IMG/VR virus record: IMGVR_UViG_3300046694_000223
Coordinates: 1-64,000 of that record
Reading direction: 5' to 3' (one strand)
Source: a virus
Length of the DNA: 64,000 bases
Under the pieces are notes generated by a model. It worked only from the letters and a program-made list of their open reading frames with translations, was not told where the DNA came from and did not search any database. Both the position numbers and the translations under genes were made by a program. Positions 19,727 through 28,858 of the stretch are shown piece by piece. The stretch's first letter is position 1. Every line of letters begins with the position of its first letter.

Positions 19727-19912
19727 ATGAAGAATAATCACGATTTATTTTATTGCTACAATCCAAAACTTGCTAGATTTTTAAAGTGCAAAGACGGAAC
19801 CACATTTTTAACCAAGGCTAGACATTTAGAGACGAACAACATATTTTATTTATTTGTTGTTAATGACAAACTTCAACACGCTTTAGAAGAGTTTAAGGCA
19901 GTTAGTCAATAA
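19727..19912 (+). CDS. DUF5659-like small protein
   Basis: The ATG at 19727 lies 11 nt after GGAGG (19711-19715) and gives 61 residues. The pattern 'HDLFYCYNPKLARFLK..G..FL...RHLETNNIFYLFVVNDKL..ALEEF' matches the small DUF5659 proteins of Firmicute phages and mobile elements, whose function is unknown. It is followed after 1 nt by the primase gene, so the two are probably translated together. Confidence 0.75.
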   Translation: MKNNHDLFYCYNPKLARFLKCKDGTTFLTKARHLETNNIFYLFVVNDKLQHALEEFKAVSQ

Positions 19913-19913
19913 T

Positions 19914-21395
19914 ATGGAGAATAATAATCATAGAAGTTTAATCAAAGAATTAAATGATCTTTATTTTATTCAAAGAGGTCATTACCTAATCCAATACAAA
20001 GACGGATACAGCCAATTTACAGCAGGACAACTTAATAAAAACGGCAAGAAAATTAAATCTATAATGGATTGGCATTTTGAAAATCATCTACTAGGTGAAT
20101 TTACGGTTGGTACATTTGGCGGCAAGGTTATGTCTAAGTTTATGACCTTCGATGTGGATTTCCATGATCTAGAAATGGCGAAATGGATTACATATAAACT
20201 CACCAACACATTAAATAGCGTAGGCATCAATTCATACTATATAAGTTTTAGTGGATCAAAAGGATACCACATTGATATATTTTTCAATGATTTAATCCAA
20301 ATATCTGACGCTGAAAAATTCTTTAACCACGTAATTCATAAATCAGATGTCACTCCCTATTCAGATGAAGGTAATAAAGTTGAGTTTAGAGTAACTGATA
20401 AACAAGGAGTGAAATTACCACTTGGCATTCACCAGAAAACGGGGAATTATTGTGGGTTCTGTCTAATCGAAAATGGGTTAAAGGTAATGAGCAAAAAAGA
20501 AAGTGAACAATATCTATTTTCTATTAAGAAAATTAGTCATACAGAAATATTAAATATAATCGAAGAACATGATGGTATCGAGCTAGTCGATAAGAAAGAA
20601 TTGATAAAAGTTGAAGACGCAATTAGTCCACACACACGATTAAAGAGTTATGAACAGTCTGAAGATTACTCAATTAGTCTAGCCATGGACATCTTACAGA
20701 ATGGCTTAAAGGTTCAAGGAAGCAGACATAAATCTATTTTGCTAATTGGTATGTATTTAAAGTATTCTGGTGTGGAGCAGAATCAATGCAAAGAAGAATT
20801 ACATGCTTGGATGGAATGGCAGGATACAAATACATATACTACTCCTCTACTCAATTGCCACAAAGATATAGACCAGACAGTAAAAGATATTTATGAACGA
20901 AATTACAATTTAAGTTCAAATACTAAGGATATCACAGTTACATATGACGAAATTAAATGGATCATAGAGAACTGTCCTGAGAAGAATCAAAAACTAATTA
21001 CGTATGCAATGTTGATCCACTCTAAACGTCACGCAAATTTAAAAGGTATTTTCTACATGCCATTTAAAGATATTCAAGAAGCAACTGGTCTCTACAATGA
21101 AGCCGTTCAAAATCAAGTAAATAAACTAAGCAAGATGAATGTAATAGAAATTGTAGAAAGAAATAGAAAACCAAAGGGTACTGGATTACAAAAGAAATTG
21201 CCGAATCTTTATAGAATAAATTTCGGTAACATCGAGGAATCACATGAATTAATATCGAAAGTGTCAATCAACAAAGATGACTTATACAAGACTAATGTTT
21301 TAAATAATATTGATTTATGTATGAGGTTTTACTTCACTGATAAAGAGTTAAAGAAGATGCTGACTAGGAATCAGTACACAAGTATTGTTGGTTAA
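19914..21395 (+). CDS. Archaeo-eukaryotic-type primase (TOTE-like) with C-terminal winged helix
   Basis: This 493-residue protein probably makes primers for phage replication. Residues about 60-190 show the primase core: FDVDFHD (metal ligands Asp80 and Asp82), SGSKGYHIDIFF near 113-124, and KLPLGIHQKTG near 168-178. These match the primase domain of TOTE-type proteins and related archaeo-eukaryotic primases, not DnaG. Residues about 345-460 resemble a replication-initiator winged helix ('IFYMPFKDIQEATGLYNEAVQNQVNKLSKMNVIEIVER'). No helicase motif is present. It is encoded on the + strand, away from the DnaE polymerase and recombination genes on the - strand. Confidence 0.82.
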   Translation: MENNNHRSLIKELNDLYFIQRGHYLIQYKDGYSQFTAGQLNKNGKKIKSIMDWHFENHLLGEFTVGTFGGKVMSKFMTFDVDFHDLEMAKWITYKLTNTLNSVGINSYYISFSGSKGYHIDIFFNDLIQISDAEKFFNHVIHKSDVTPYSDEGNKVEFRVTDKQGVKLPLGIHQKTGNYCGFCLIENGLKVMSKKESEQYLFSIKKISHTEILNIIEEHDGIELVDKKELIKVEDAISPHTRLKSYEQSEDYSISLAMDILQNGLKVQGSRHKSILLIGMYLKYSGVEQNQCKEELHAWMEWQDTNTYTTPLLNCHKDIDQTVKDIYERNYNLSSNTKDITVTYDEIKWIIENCPEKNQKLITYAMLIHSKRHANLKGIFYMPFKDIQEATGLYNEAVQNQVNKLSKMNVIEIVERNRKPKGTGLQKKLPNLYRINFGNIEESHELISKVSINKDDLYKTNVLNNIDLCMRFYFTDKELKKMLTRNQYTSIVG

Positions 21396-21463
21396 CAATA
21401 TATATAATCTATTAATACCGATTTGGAACACTTTTTATCATAGAATACAAAGTCAACACAACA

Positions 21464-21505
21464 AACCCCCATTTGGAGATTAATCCATTTGGGGGTTATT
21501 TTTTT
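21464..21505 (+). terminator. Terminator at the junction of the converging transcripts
   Basis: AACCCCCATTTGGA (21464-21477) pairs with TCCATTTGGGGGTT (21484-21497) with a 3-nt internal mismatch, followed by ATTTTTTT. It terminates + strand transcription. Seen from the - strand the same hairpin lacks a good T run but could still slow transcription from the integrase. The surrounding 21396-21581 holds no gene. Confidence 0.85.
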
Positions 21506-21581
21506 CTGAGTGGTCTGAAGATGTAATATTAGAGTTGTCATAATAAGCAATAATTATACGCTTTTTCTATAACTCATATGC

Positions 21582-23075
21582 TCAGACCTTTGTATCAATT
21601 ATTAAAGTGATGCTGCCGTCCAATTCTCTTTCGTAATAAACGCGCTCAATGATGATTTTCAATAAACGATTAATCTCCTTAATATCATCAGATTTTCTAA
21701 TTCTGTCTAGTATCGTGAACCTGTTCTTCATTTGAATATTTAAAGCTTCAGGGTTATCTATATTTATTTGCGTCTTAATCTCCGAAATAGATTTATCTAT
21801 ATTCGTAATTTCATCCATAATTGCTTTTTTATTTTCCAGGAATTCAGACTTCTCGAATAATCCATCTAGGAAGCCATCAGATAATTTCTTTAACCGTGAA
21901 GTATATTTAATTCTATTCGCTTCCAAGTCAATCAATTTTTCATTAAGGTCGGTTGTAACATTAGAATCGATACTTCCATTTGAAACCCTGTCCCATTCTT
22001 CTCTCCAATATAATTCTGTGAATCCTAATTCATCATAAAACCTATCTCTAAGAGTTGGTTCAATTACCCCCCTATTACCACACTCACATTTCTTAATAAC
22101 CAGCACATCTTTTCGTTTGGCACTGGATGTATAACCTGTTTTACTATTACACACATTGCAAAATACAAGATCTTTGAGAATTGTTCTGACCATTCCTCTA
22201 GAGCGTGTTCGAGTATCCATGTCACCACTTAAACGACCCTTAATTGCAAGTTGAACTCGGATAAATTGTTCAATGGAGACCAATGCAGGAAATGCATTAT
22301 GTGTTTCAATAATTTCTGAAACTTCCTTTGTATATTTATCTTTGAGTTGAACAACTAAAATACCAAGATATTGTTTGTTATTTAGAATATGGTGAATGGT
22401 TCTAATATACCACTTATTTCCGTAGGCAGACCTGATTCCTCTCTGATCCAACTCTGCCTTGATGTCTCTGAGCGAGTATCCTTCTTCTGCCATCTGAAAC
22501 ATGAGTTGCGCATATTTTGCTTGTTCGTTTGGTACAAGAGTTCTGTGTTTTCTTTTTATAACATCATCCCATACAGCGTCATAACCAAATGGCCCCTGAG
22601 CCGAAACGTAATGCCCAGCCTTGGCTTTATTAATGTATCCATCTCTCATACGGTTGTCTGTTGTTTTAAGCTCGTACACGCCAAGAGAAGAGACCATATC
22701 ATACATTAACCTATGTTCCTTATTCCGTAAATCATACGTTTGAGTTGGTGTAACAATTAAACAGTTTGCTTTTTCAAGTACATCGGCTATCATTTGAGAT
22801 AGGTGTCCTGACCTTGCTAGACGCTGAAGTTCTACTACGACAACCGCATGATATAGACCCGATTCAATATCTCGTAGCATTCGTAATAATTCCGTTCTCT
22901 CTTCAAACTTAGTCCCACCGGACAGGATTTCTTCATAAGTTGAGGATTTGGTATATCTAACGCCTATACGTTTACACAGATCGGTTGTAATAGTGCGGTG
23001 ATTCGTTAGTGTAGAATCGGTATCTCCATCCGACCTAGACTTTCTGTTAAAGATACATACAAGTTCATTTGCCAC
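21582..23075 (-). CDS. Large serine recombinase (phage integrase)
   Basis: This 497-residue enzyme should integrate the phage at an attachment site through 5'-phosphoserine intermediates. Residues 5-150 are the resolvase catalytic domain ('FNRKSRSDGD' with Ser13 as likely nucleophile, 'VVVVELQRLARSG'). Residues about 165-290 are the recombinase domain ('AGHYVSAQGPFGYDA'). A zinc ribbon follows (CNVC near 307, CECG near 330), then a coiled coil (about 375-440). This is the layout of large serine integrases such as SprA of SPbeta. The GTG at 23075 has GGAGAG 11-12 nt upstream. The gene has its own promoter with a palindrome in the spacer. Confidence 0.93.
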   Translation of the reverse strand: MANELVCIFNRKSRSDGDTDSTLTNHRTITTDLCKRIGVRYTKSSTYEEILSGGTKFEERTELLRMLRDIESGLYHAVVVVELQRLARSGHLSQMIADVLEKANCLIVTPTQTYDLRNKEHRLMYDMVSSLGVYELKTTDNRMRDGYINKAKAGHYVSAQGPFGYDAVWDDVIKRKHRTLVPNEQAKYAQLMFQMAEEGYSLRDIKAELDQRGIRSAYGNKWYIRTIHHILNNKQYLGILVVQLKDKYTKEVSEIIETHNAFPALVSIEQFIRVQLAIKGRLSGDMDTRTRSRGMVRTILKDLVFCNVCNSKTGYTSSAKRKDVLVIKKCECGNRGVIEPTLRDRFYDELGFTELYWREEWDRVSNGSIDSNVTTDLNEKLIDLEANRIKYTSRLKKLSDGFLDGLFEKSEFLENKKAIMDEITNIDKSISEIKTQINIDNPEALNIQMKNRFTILDRIRKSDDIKEINRLLKIIIERVYYERELDGSITLIIDTKV

Positions 23076-23108
23076 TTTTATTCACTCTCCAAAAATATCT
23101 ATGAATCT

Positions 23109-23137
23109 ATTCTATCAAAAACTTACGTAAGTGTATA
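23109..23137 (-). promoter_or_regulatory. Integrase promoter with a 12-bp palindromic operator candidate
   Basis: Reading the - strand: -35-like TATACA (23137-23132), 17-nt spacer, -10 TAGAAT (23114-23109) preceded by TG-A, an extended -10. The spacer contains the perfect palindrome ACTTACGTAAGT (23121-23132). A related half-conserved site, ACTTATGTAAAA on the - strand, lies at 23153-23164. Both would be well placed for a repressor of integrase expression; an attP core in the same interval is an alternative. Confidence 0.6.
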
Positions 23138-23182
23138 TGGTGGAGCAAATAATTTTACATAAGTCTTGAAGTAACATAAATA

Positions 23183-23206
23183 AAGCCCTACTCTCTAGGA
23201 GTAAGG
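23183..23206 (-). terminator. Weak terminator-like hairpin before the integrase gene
   Basis: On the - strand GCCTTACTC pairs with GAGTAGGGC around CTAGA, followed by TTTATTTAT. The stem has one mismatch and the T run is interrupted. It would separate the replication transcript from the integrase promoter. Confidence 0.45.
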
Positions 23207-23346
23207 CAATAAATCTTAACTAGTATTTCTTTTGATTCTTTTCCACGTCCCTTTTCTTTGACTACCTTCTTGAATTCATCCCATAGATTTTTAATAATCG
23301 GATTAAACTCATATTTTTTGAGACTATCAATCTTTTTTACATCCAT
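23188..23346 (-). CDS. Small charged protein overlapping recU
   Basis: This is a 52-residue open frame starting at ATG 23346 inside the 3' end of recU, with GGAGG 12 nt upstream. The protein is lysine-rich and helical ('FKKVVKEKGRGKESKEILVKIY'). Its stop lies in a hairpin (GCCTTACTC..GAGTAGGGC, 23183-23206) that may end the transcript. It is probably translated, but could be a by-product of the terminator region. Confidence 0.5.
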   Translation of the reverse strand: MDVKKIDSLKKYEFNPIIKNLWDEFKKVVKEKGRGKESKEILVKIYCLTPRE

Positions 23347-23890
23347 ATGTATCAATAGCCTCCGTAATAAACTCCTTCATATGATAGTGATAATTTACTT
23401 GCTTCTTAAATCCTTTAATTTCAATTCCAATCTCTTCACAGATACCAATCGGAATACTTGATTTATTAATTTTATTTATATATTTATTCTCTTTAATTTG
23501 ATTTTGTGCTACATTTTGATACTCTACGAACTCTTTAATTGGGATAAAGAAAACTCGATTTGACGGTTCTCTAAAATTCATTACAAAACCAGAGATAACA
23601 TTTTCATATGTATTTGCCTCTAACAACTTATCAATCTGATGTTGCTTAATAATACTTTTATCAAAACTGAATCGGTTCTCTTTTGTTGATTTTAACTCAA
23701 GCGTAAATAAATGAGATCGAGCGAACATCATGCAGTCATAATCATTCTTGGTTACTCTAACTCTTTGGCGAAGGTCAGGTGGTATAAAGGTATCTTTAAT
23801 TCTTATAAATAATATCTTTTCGTCACATTGCTTAACTGATTCTTGAAGATTATCCTCGAATACCTTGCCTGGATTCTTTTTTACAACCAT
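23327..23890 (-). CDS. recU: RecU-like Holliday junction resolvase
   Basis: This 187-residue nuclease would cut Holliday junctions formed during phage recombination and replication. The RecU pattern is clear: NPGKVFEDNLQES at residues 5-17, the catalytic stretch YDCMMF..SHLFTLELKST (about 51-69, metal ligands Asp and Glu-x-Lys), IIKQHQIDKLLEA (79-91) and 'GFVMNFR....VFFIPI..FVEY'. Length is close to cellular RecU. It lies downstream of the polymerase gene in the replication block. Confidence 0.92.
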   Translation of the reverse strand: MVVKKNPGKVFEDNLQESVKQCDEKILFIRIKDTFIPPDLRQRVRVTKNDYDCMMFARSHLFTLELKSTKENRFSFDKSIIKQHQIDKLLEANTYENVISGFVMNFREPSNRVFFIPIKEFVEYQNVAQNQIKENKYINKINKSSIPIGICEEIGIEIKGFKKQVNYHYHMKEFITEAIDTYGCKKD

Positions 23891-23905
23891 TTATGTATTA
23901 GTCTC

Positions 23906-24148
23906 CTATTCCTCATTAACAATCTCGTCTAAAGTCACAACTCTCGCTTGCACAGCATCCTTGATACACTGCCTATCATCATGTACACACATGCCATAAA
24001 TATCTAAAATTTCACCTTCAGCAACATCGCTCAATGAAACTTCTTCCCCACATCCTGCACAGGTAGAATAATTAGTCACCTCCTTATCTTGTGGGTCAGG
24101 GAACGATAACTTGTGATATAGAGTTTCAAATCTATCAAAATTGTTCAT
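23906..24148 (-). CDS. Small zinc-binding-like protein
   Basis: The ATG at 24148 follows TTGAGGATG, giving 80 residues; in-frame starts further up (24157, 24163) lie inside the SD. Residues 28-58 have CAGC and a later C..H..QC, a possible zinc site. It overlaps the stop of the 43-residue gene upstream and precedes recU by 15 nt. Function not recognised. Confidence 0.7.
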   Translation of the reverse strand: MNNFDRFETLYHKLSFPDPQDKEVTNYSTCAGCGEEVSLSDVAEGEILDIYGMCVHDDRQCIKDAVQARVVTLDEIVNEE

Positions 24149-24266
24149 TTTGTTCATCCTCAAGAATTAGAGACAGAGCATAGGTTACCATCTCTTTATA
24201 TTCTTCTGTAGAAACGTTGCGTTCGAGTATTGATTCAATGTGTTTTTTATCTAGCGGATTGTCCAT
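24135..24266 (-). CDS. Very small acidic protein
   Basis: This 43-residue frame starts at ATG 24266 behind AAAAGGATG and ends TGA at 24135, overlapping the next gene by 14 nt. Composition is helical and acidic (LDKKHIESILERNVSTEEYKEM). Tight overlap and SD support translation. Function unknown. Confidence 0.6.
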   Translation of the reverse strand: MDNPLDKKHIESILERNVSTEEYKEMVTYALSLILEDEQNEQF

Positions 24267-24297
24267 TCTTATTCATCCTTTTTAATATATTTATTAC

Positions 24298-27200
24298 TTA
24301 ATTTATTTTTTTTCTTTCGGTTTCAACTTTTATCGAACCGTCCTTACCAATTGCAGTTATAAGCATTGTTGTGTGCTTAACATTGGTATCTTTGTATCGA
24401 TGTGGCTTAAACTGTGCTCCTCTACGGTATCCACATAACACCAGTTTATTTCCCCTAGCAAACCAAGTCTTTTCTACAATCTGCTTTCCTCCATCGGGTT
24501 TTGGTTTAGACACTTGCTTATTGTAGTACGCAAATTCACCATCAGAAAATTTAAGTGTCACTACTCCATCAGTTGTTAGAAGGGCTACAGTGTGTTTGTT
24601 CTTGTCCTTGTCTAATACGGTTCCGGTAATAAAATCAAGTTTGAACTTAGGTCTGCTATTACCATTTCTAAATGTCATCGTTGAAGCAACTATTGGTTCT
24701 TCAGGCAGATCTCCAAATTTACTGATTCCATAACGTGTATAGTCGATGTGTTCAAGTTCATGTTCTGTATAATAGAATGACAATGAATCCATTTCCCACT
24801 TGCTAACTGTGCCTTCGGCAACTGATTCCCATTCCATTTCATATTGCTTGGTATTAAATTGCTCTAGGGTTTCAGGAAGTGACAGCCACTCTCTAATTCC
24901 ATCCATTTTCTTATCGTATTCTTTTTTAAATACATTCTCGCTGATCACTGGGAAGTTGCCACTGTACTCTTTAATTCCCTGGTCAGAGAAATTCTCATAA
25001 TAAAATGGAGTAGAAATCTTATCTAGTGCATAATACTTGTCTTTATCAACTTTTCTATGTATTTTCTTCATTACATACTTTCTGAAATTGAAGAGCTTAG
25101 AATACTGTTGCATCTCTTGAGGGATAAGCCCACATTCAATTACAGCGTTCAGGTTCTGAAGATTTAGTTTTTCTTTTGGTATGTAGAGTTTGTTTACAAA
25201 AGTCTTCATTACTGAAATACGATCCCCGAATGTCTCGAAACACCCTGCTTTAATTAGTTGAATTAACTGAGCTTTCTTGATAATGGAAGTATCATACATT
25301 CGTACCAAGAAATCATCAAATGAAGTGTATGGACGATTCTGAATAATATGCTGTACGACATCATCTCCAATACCATTAATACCTTTTAATCCAAAAATGA
25401 TTTGATCCTCTACTAAGTCAGGTTTAAATCCGAAATGTGCTTTATTGATATTGGGTAAACCAATCTTAACTCCATGACTTTGCATACTGCCAATTGCTGA
25501 AGCAATCTTTCCATAGTTGGTGGATTGAGATTTAGAATCTTCGTCTTCGTCATCTATTGATGCTGAGTTAACTGTGAGACATGCGGTTCTCCAATAGATA
25601 GGATCATAATTAATGTTGAGATTGGCTTCTTGTAGCGCGATTACAGAATATGCAAGTGTATGCAAAATACTAAACGAATATCCAAGCTGTCGTACTATTT
25701 GAACATTCCATACATAATCCAGCATCTCAACACGATTGCCTAGTTCTAATCCTTTTTTGTAAAACTTCGCTTTGATTTCTTCAATTTCTTCAGCTTTCTT
25801 CTTCGCAATAATTTTACGTAATTTGTTTGCTTCTTGAATAGAAAATCCAGCAATAGCCTTATCCATTGACAGAAGCATAATAGATTCTTGTGTGTCGGCA
25901 ACTCCATTGAGTGAAAGTAAATGTTTCTCTAAAACTTTGATTTCTTCATCGCTTAAGTTGTGCTTATGCATCTCTTCATACCATAGTGAGATGTCATTTT
26001 TAAATCTTATAAAACTGTCAATTGGAGTTTCCATCCCATGACCGCCACCCATTAGTCTCATCAATGAATTGGCAGATGCAAGTTCAATTAGATTGGCTGG
26101 TTTGGTTCGCTTAACAGTTTGAATGCCAATTTCTGTTGAAAATTGAAACAAATCAGTAATACTATCGGAACCAATTAAGTCGTAAACGTGTGGGCTTTTT
26201 ATATCTATTACAGTGGGATGTAGATACTTGTTATATGTTTTTCGTATTGTTCCTTGCCACTCAATTAAGTTATCTTCTAGAAGCATATCTAACGCCACAC
26301 GAATTTTATCTAGGCCTTCTATCGTCAAAAGATCAAATTTCATGTTGGACACAGCTTCACAATCTTCAAGACTAAACTGAGTAACATGTGTTCCATTGGG
26401 TGCTGTCATAATAGCGTTTGTTTTGTAGTACTCTTCGTTAAAAAGAATAGCACCACTGGCATGTATACTCCGCTTATTAACAAGTCCTTCAATCTTCATG
26501 GAAACATTAAGCCAGTTCTCGTGCTTATTTATTCCATCAATAAACTCTTGTACTGGTTTACGTTCTTTTTCTTCATTACCATTTACACAATCAGATAGAG
26601 TCCAGTTACTACCACGTTCAAATGGTATAAGGCCTGATATATGCATTGCAGTATCGTTATCAATGCCAAGACCTCTAGCAGCACTTTGAACGGCAGACTT
26701 GGAAGCCTCTGTTCCGAATGTACAAACCTGCAATACTCTGTCTTCGCCAAAGTGCTTTTTTAATTGTCTAAATATTTGTCCTCGTTTTGCGGCTTCAGTG
26801 TCAATATCAATATCGGGAAATTCGGGTCTTTCTGCTGTTAAGTGTCTCCAGTGAGGCATTTCAATCCCATACTCCAGTGGATTGATTTGAGTTATTCCCA
26901 TCAGGAAACATACAATCCATCCAGCCGAAGAACCACGGGAAGGGCCAACCAAACTATCTCCACATTCATCGTCCCATATTACATTAACAATCTCACGAAC
27001 CGTTATGTAGTAACTCGCTACAGATTGATTGACTACTTGTGATGTCTTCCACAATTCGCCTAATTCAATATCAATTCGAGCAGCAACTTGATGAAGTTTT
27101 TCTTTAGAATATGTATTATAAGGCAGTAATTCGTAAAACCCATCTTCGATCAATTTGACTATGTATCTATCTTGTGAGTTATCAGAATGAGCCATCTTAT

Positions 27201-28239
27201 TTATGTATTCGTATTTATCATAGATTGATTTAAACAATCCCCTAAGTTCAAATTCAGGCAGTTCGATTTTGGGAATAATAGTTGGCTTTAGTAGTGTGTA
27301 TTCTTCAATCTTGTTTCCAATTTCCATTGTATTGTCTAATGCAATTTTGATTACGTCATGATCCAAGTAACTTAAACGTTCTGTGATTTCTTCTTTAGTT
27401 TGAACAAATGTTGCTTCATAAAATGAATCGACTTCACGTTCAGCGTCTTTTGCATTGAGAAATGCTCTGTGAACAACTCGATCATCTGGACGTAAGAAAT
27501 GGCTATCTGTTGTGATTATGTATTTGAGATTATAAATCGCTGCAAGCTTAAGTAATTCTTTATTACAAAAAATTTGTTCGTCTGAATATGCTGGTTGAAG
27601 CTCCAGATAGAAGTCTTCTCTTCCAAATACACCAATACACCAGTCAGTGAAATCACACGCTTTTTTATAGCTTTCGTCTGCTTTATTTTTATCATTGTTT
27701 TCTAGATGAATTTTCATTTCAAGTAAATAAATACAATGAGGAGAACCAAGACATGCGCTTGAAGCGATCAAATGTCCCGGATCTCTTTTGGTGATGGATT
27801 CAACCAAACGGCGTTCGGTAGGTGTTCTTAACATTGGCCCTGTGTAAAACGAACTAATCCATGCCTGAGAACTCATATAGCGAATTTGCTCATGCCCGAT
27901 TTCATCCTTGGCAAGCAAAAGAAAATGTGGAAATTTTGTGACTCCAGATTTATAGTTATTTTTACTGTCTTCTGTGCTTTCAACTAAATAAATCTCATTT
28001 CCCAAGATGAGTTTAAAGTCTTCTGATATCTTACCTTTTTCTTTTAAATTGGTGACTGTCTGGATAGCCTTTACGTGGGCGCTTATGGACTCATGATCTG
28101 TTATGGCTACTCCCTTATGACCCATATCGTATGCAGTTTGTATAAGCCCTTCTACAGTGTTTGTGGTATCACGTAGCTTGAGGTTTGATCCTCTATCGAT
28201 ATGATTATGAAGTAAAATTGAATCACATTGGTTACACAA
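24298..28239 (-). CDS. dnaE: DNA polymerase III alpha subunit, DnaE type
   Basis: This 1313-residue C-family polymerase should copy the phage genome. The N-terminal PHP domain has HNH at residues 11-13, ITDHES near 46 and TTDSHF near 243. The polymerase core shows 'GPSRGSSAGWIVCFLMGITQINPLEYG' near 430, the catalytic PDIDID near 475, and the third acidic residue in KFDLLTIEGLDKI near 640. A helix-hairpin-helix region ('FGLKGINGIGDDVVQHIIQNRPY') is near 945-970, and an OB-like tail near 1180-1290. There is no internal exonuclease as in PolC. SPbeta encodes a comparable polymerase (YorL). The start is TTG 28239 (frame closed upstream), with AGGAG 11 nt before. Confidence 0.95.
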   Translation of the reverse strand: MCNQCDSILLHNHIDRGSNLKLRDTTNTVEGLIQTAYDMGHKGVAITDHESISAHVKAIQTVTNLKEKGKISEDFKLILGNEIYLVESTEDSKNNYKSGVTKFPHFLLLAKDEIGHEQIRYMSSQAWISSFYTGPMLRTPTERRLVESITKRDPGHLIASSACLGSPHCIYLLEMKIHLENNDKNKADESYKKACDFTDWCIGVFGREDFYLELQPAYSDEQIFCNKELLKLAAIYNLKYIITTDSHFLRPDDRVVHRAFLNAKDAEREVDSFYEATFVQTKEEITERLSYLDHDVIKIALDNTMEIGNKIEEYTLLKPTIIPKIELPEFELRGLFKSIYDKYEYINKMAHSDNSQDRYIVKLIEDGFYELLPYNTYSKEKLHQVAARIDIELGELWKTSQVVNQSVASYYITVREIVNVIWDDECGDSLVGPSRGSSAGWIVCFLMGITQINPLEYGIEMPHWRHLTAERPEFPDIDIDTEAAKRGQIFRQLKKHFGEDRVLQVCTFGTEASKSAVQSAARGLGIDNDTAMHISGLIPFERGSNWTLSDCVNGNEEKERKPVQEFIDGINKHENWLNVSMKIEGLVNKRSIHASGAILFNEEYYKTNAIMTAPNGTHVTQFSLEDCEAVSNMKFDLLTIEGLDKIRVALDMLLEDNLIEWQGTIRKTYNKYLHPTVIDIKSPHVYDLIGSDSITDLFQFSTEIGIQTVKRTKPANLIELASANSLMRLMGGGHGMETPIDSFIRFKNDISLWYEEMHKHNLSDEEIKVLEKHLLSLNGVADTQESIMLLSMDKAIAGFSIQEANKLRKIIAKKKAEEIEEIKAKFYKKGLELGNRVEMLDYVWNVQIVRQLGYSFSILHTLAYSVIALQEANLNINYDPIYWRTACLTVNSASIDDEDEDSKSQSTNYGKIASAIGSMQSHGVKIGLPNINKAHFGFKPDLVEDQIIFGLKGINGIGDDVVQHIIQNRPYTSFDDFLVRMYDTSIIKKAQLIQLIKAGCFETFGDRISVMKTFVNKLYIPKEKLNLQNLNAVIECGLIPQEMQQYSKLFNFRKYVMKKIHRKVDKDKYYALDKISTPFYYENFSDQGIKEYSGNFPVISENVFKKEYDKKMDGIREWLSLPETLEQFNTKQYEMEWESVAEGTVSKWEMDSLSFYYTEHELEHIDYTRYGISKFGDLPEEPIVASTMTFRNGNSRPKFKLDFITGTVLDKDKNKHTVALLTTDGVVTLKFSDGEFAYYNKQVSKPKPDGGKQIVEKTWFARGNKLVLCGYRRGAQFKPHRYKDTNVKHTTMLITAIGKDGSIKVETERKKIN

Positions 28240-28253
28240 TTATTGATCATCTC

Positions 28254-28576
28254 CTACTTTTCAAATTTCTCTTCTTGCTCGTTGTGTGCCAACATCTGTT
28301 CAATAGCAGTTTTAAGTTGTTTAAGTTCTCCCTCCTCAAGAAACATCTGAGTCATTTGATATTCTCCATCAAAATTTTGAATTCCGTCTCTTCTGAGGGA
28401 GAGCACGTATTTTCTTGTTGATTTGTCTTTTAGTTTTTGTTCAACCAAGAATAAGTTATCTTTATTAGAACTGAAATTTAACTTTCCTTTTTTATATGTA
28501 TGGTTATTCCCTCCTGTTTTCTCAAGGGTAAGTAGGGTTTTTCTAATCGATTAAGTTTTAAATTTATACTAAACAT
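28254..28576 (-). CDS. Small protein encoded across a likely -1 frameshift
   Basis: The frame opens at ATG 28576 (SD GAGGAG, 7-nt spacing) and stops after 32 codons at 28478. The -1 frame runs on without a stop from there to 28254 and continues the same beta-strand pattern (..GITIHIKK then GKLNFSSNKDNLFLVEQKL..). The switch falls on A_AAA_AAG in phase (codons AAA AAG end at 28487), with AGGAGGG 15 nt upstream, the arrangement of the E. coli dnaX frameshift. The fused product would have about 107 residues. The -1 frame alone has no good start (TTG 28448 lacks an SD). A one-base deletion in the A run is the other explanation. Confidence 0.6.
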
Positions 28577-28641
28577 AACATTTCTCCTCTCGTTTCTTCA
28601 TCAAATATTGATATTATCAAAAATTACAGCGATCATTTTTT

Positions 28642-28839
28642 CTACTCTCTAACAACCCATTCACCAATAGAGAAATAACCTTCATAATCTTGATAATAGC
28701 TCGGATTTTTATATTTACTCTGTAATTCATATGCAAGAGTTCTTTTACATTTAATAGCCGAAATTTCAGAAGAAAAAATACCTCTAATCTCTTTGTGTGT
28801 ATCATCTATCCACTTATAAACGATATGCACTTTATTCAT
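28642..28839 (-). CDS. Small hypothetical protein
   Basis: This 65-residue protein starts at ATG 28839 behind AGAGGTG. The pattern 'VHIVYKWIDD.HKEI.GIFSSEISA...' resembles small phage proteins with an alpha/beta fold that begin 'kvyvv...d...i.gVFss.e.A'. No function is recognised. It lies between the frameshifted gene and a PDLRLGQLI-type protein. Confidence 0.7.
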   Translation of the reverse strand: MNKVHIVYKWIDDTHKEIRGIFSSEISAIKCKRTLAYELQSKYKNPSYYQDYEGYFSIGEWVVRE

Positions 28840-28858
28840 AAAACACCTCTTTCATTTG

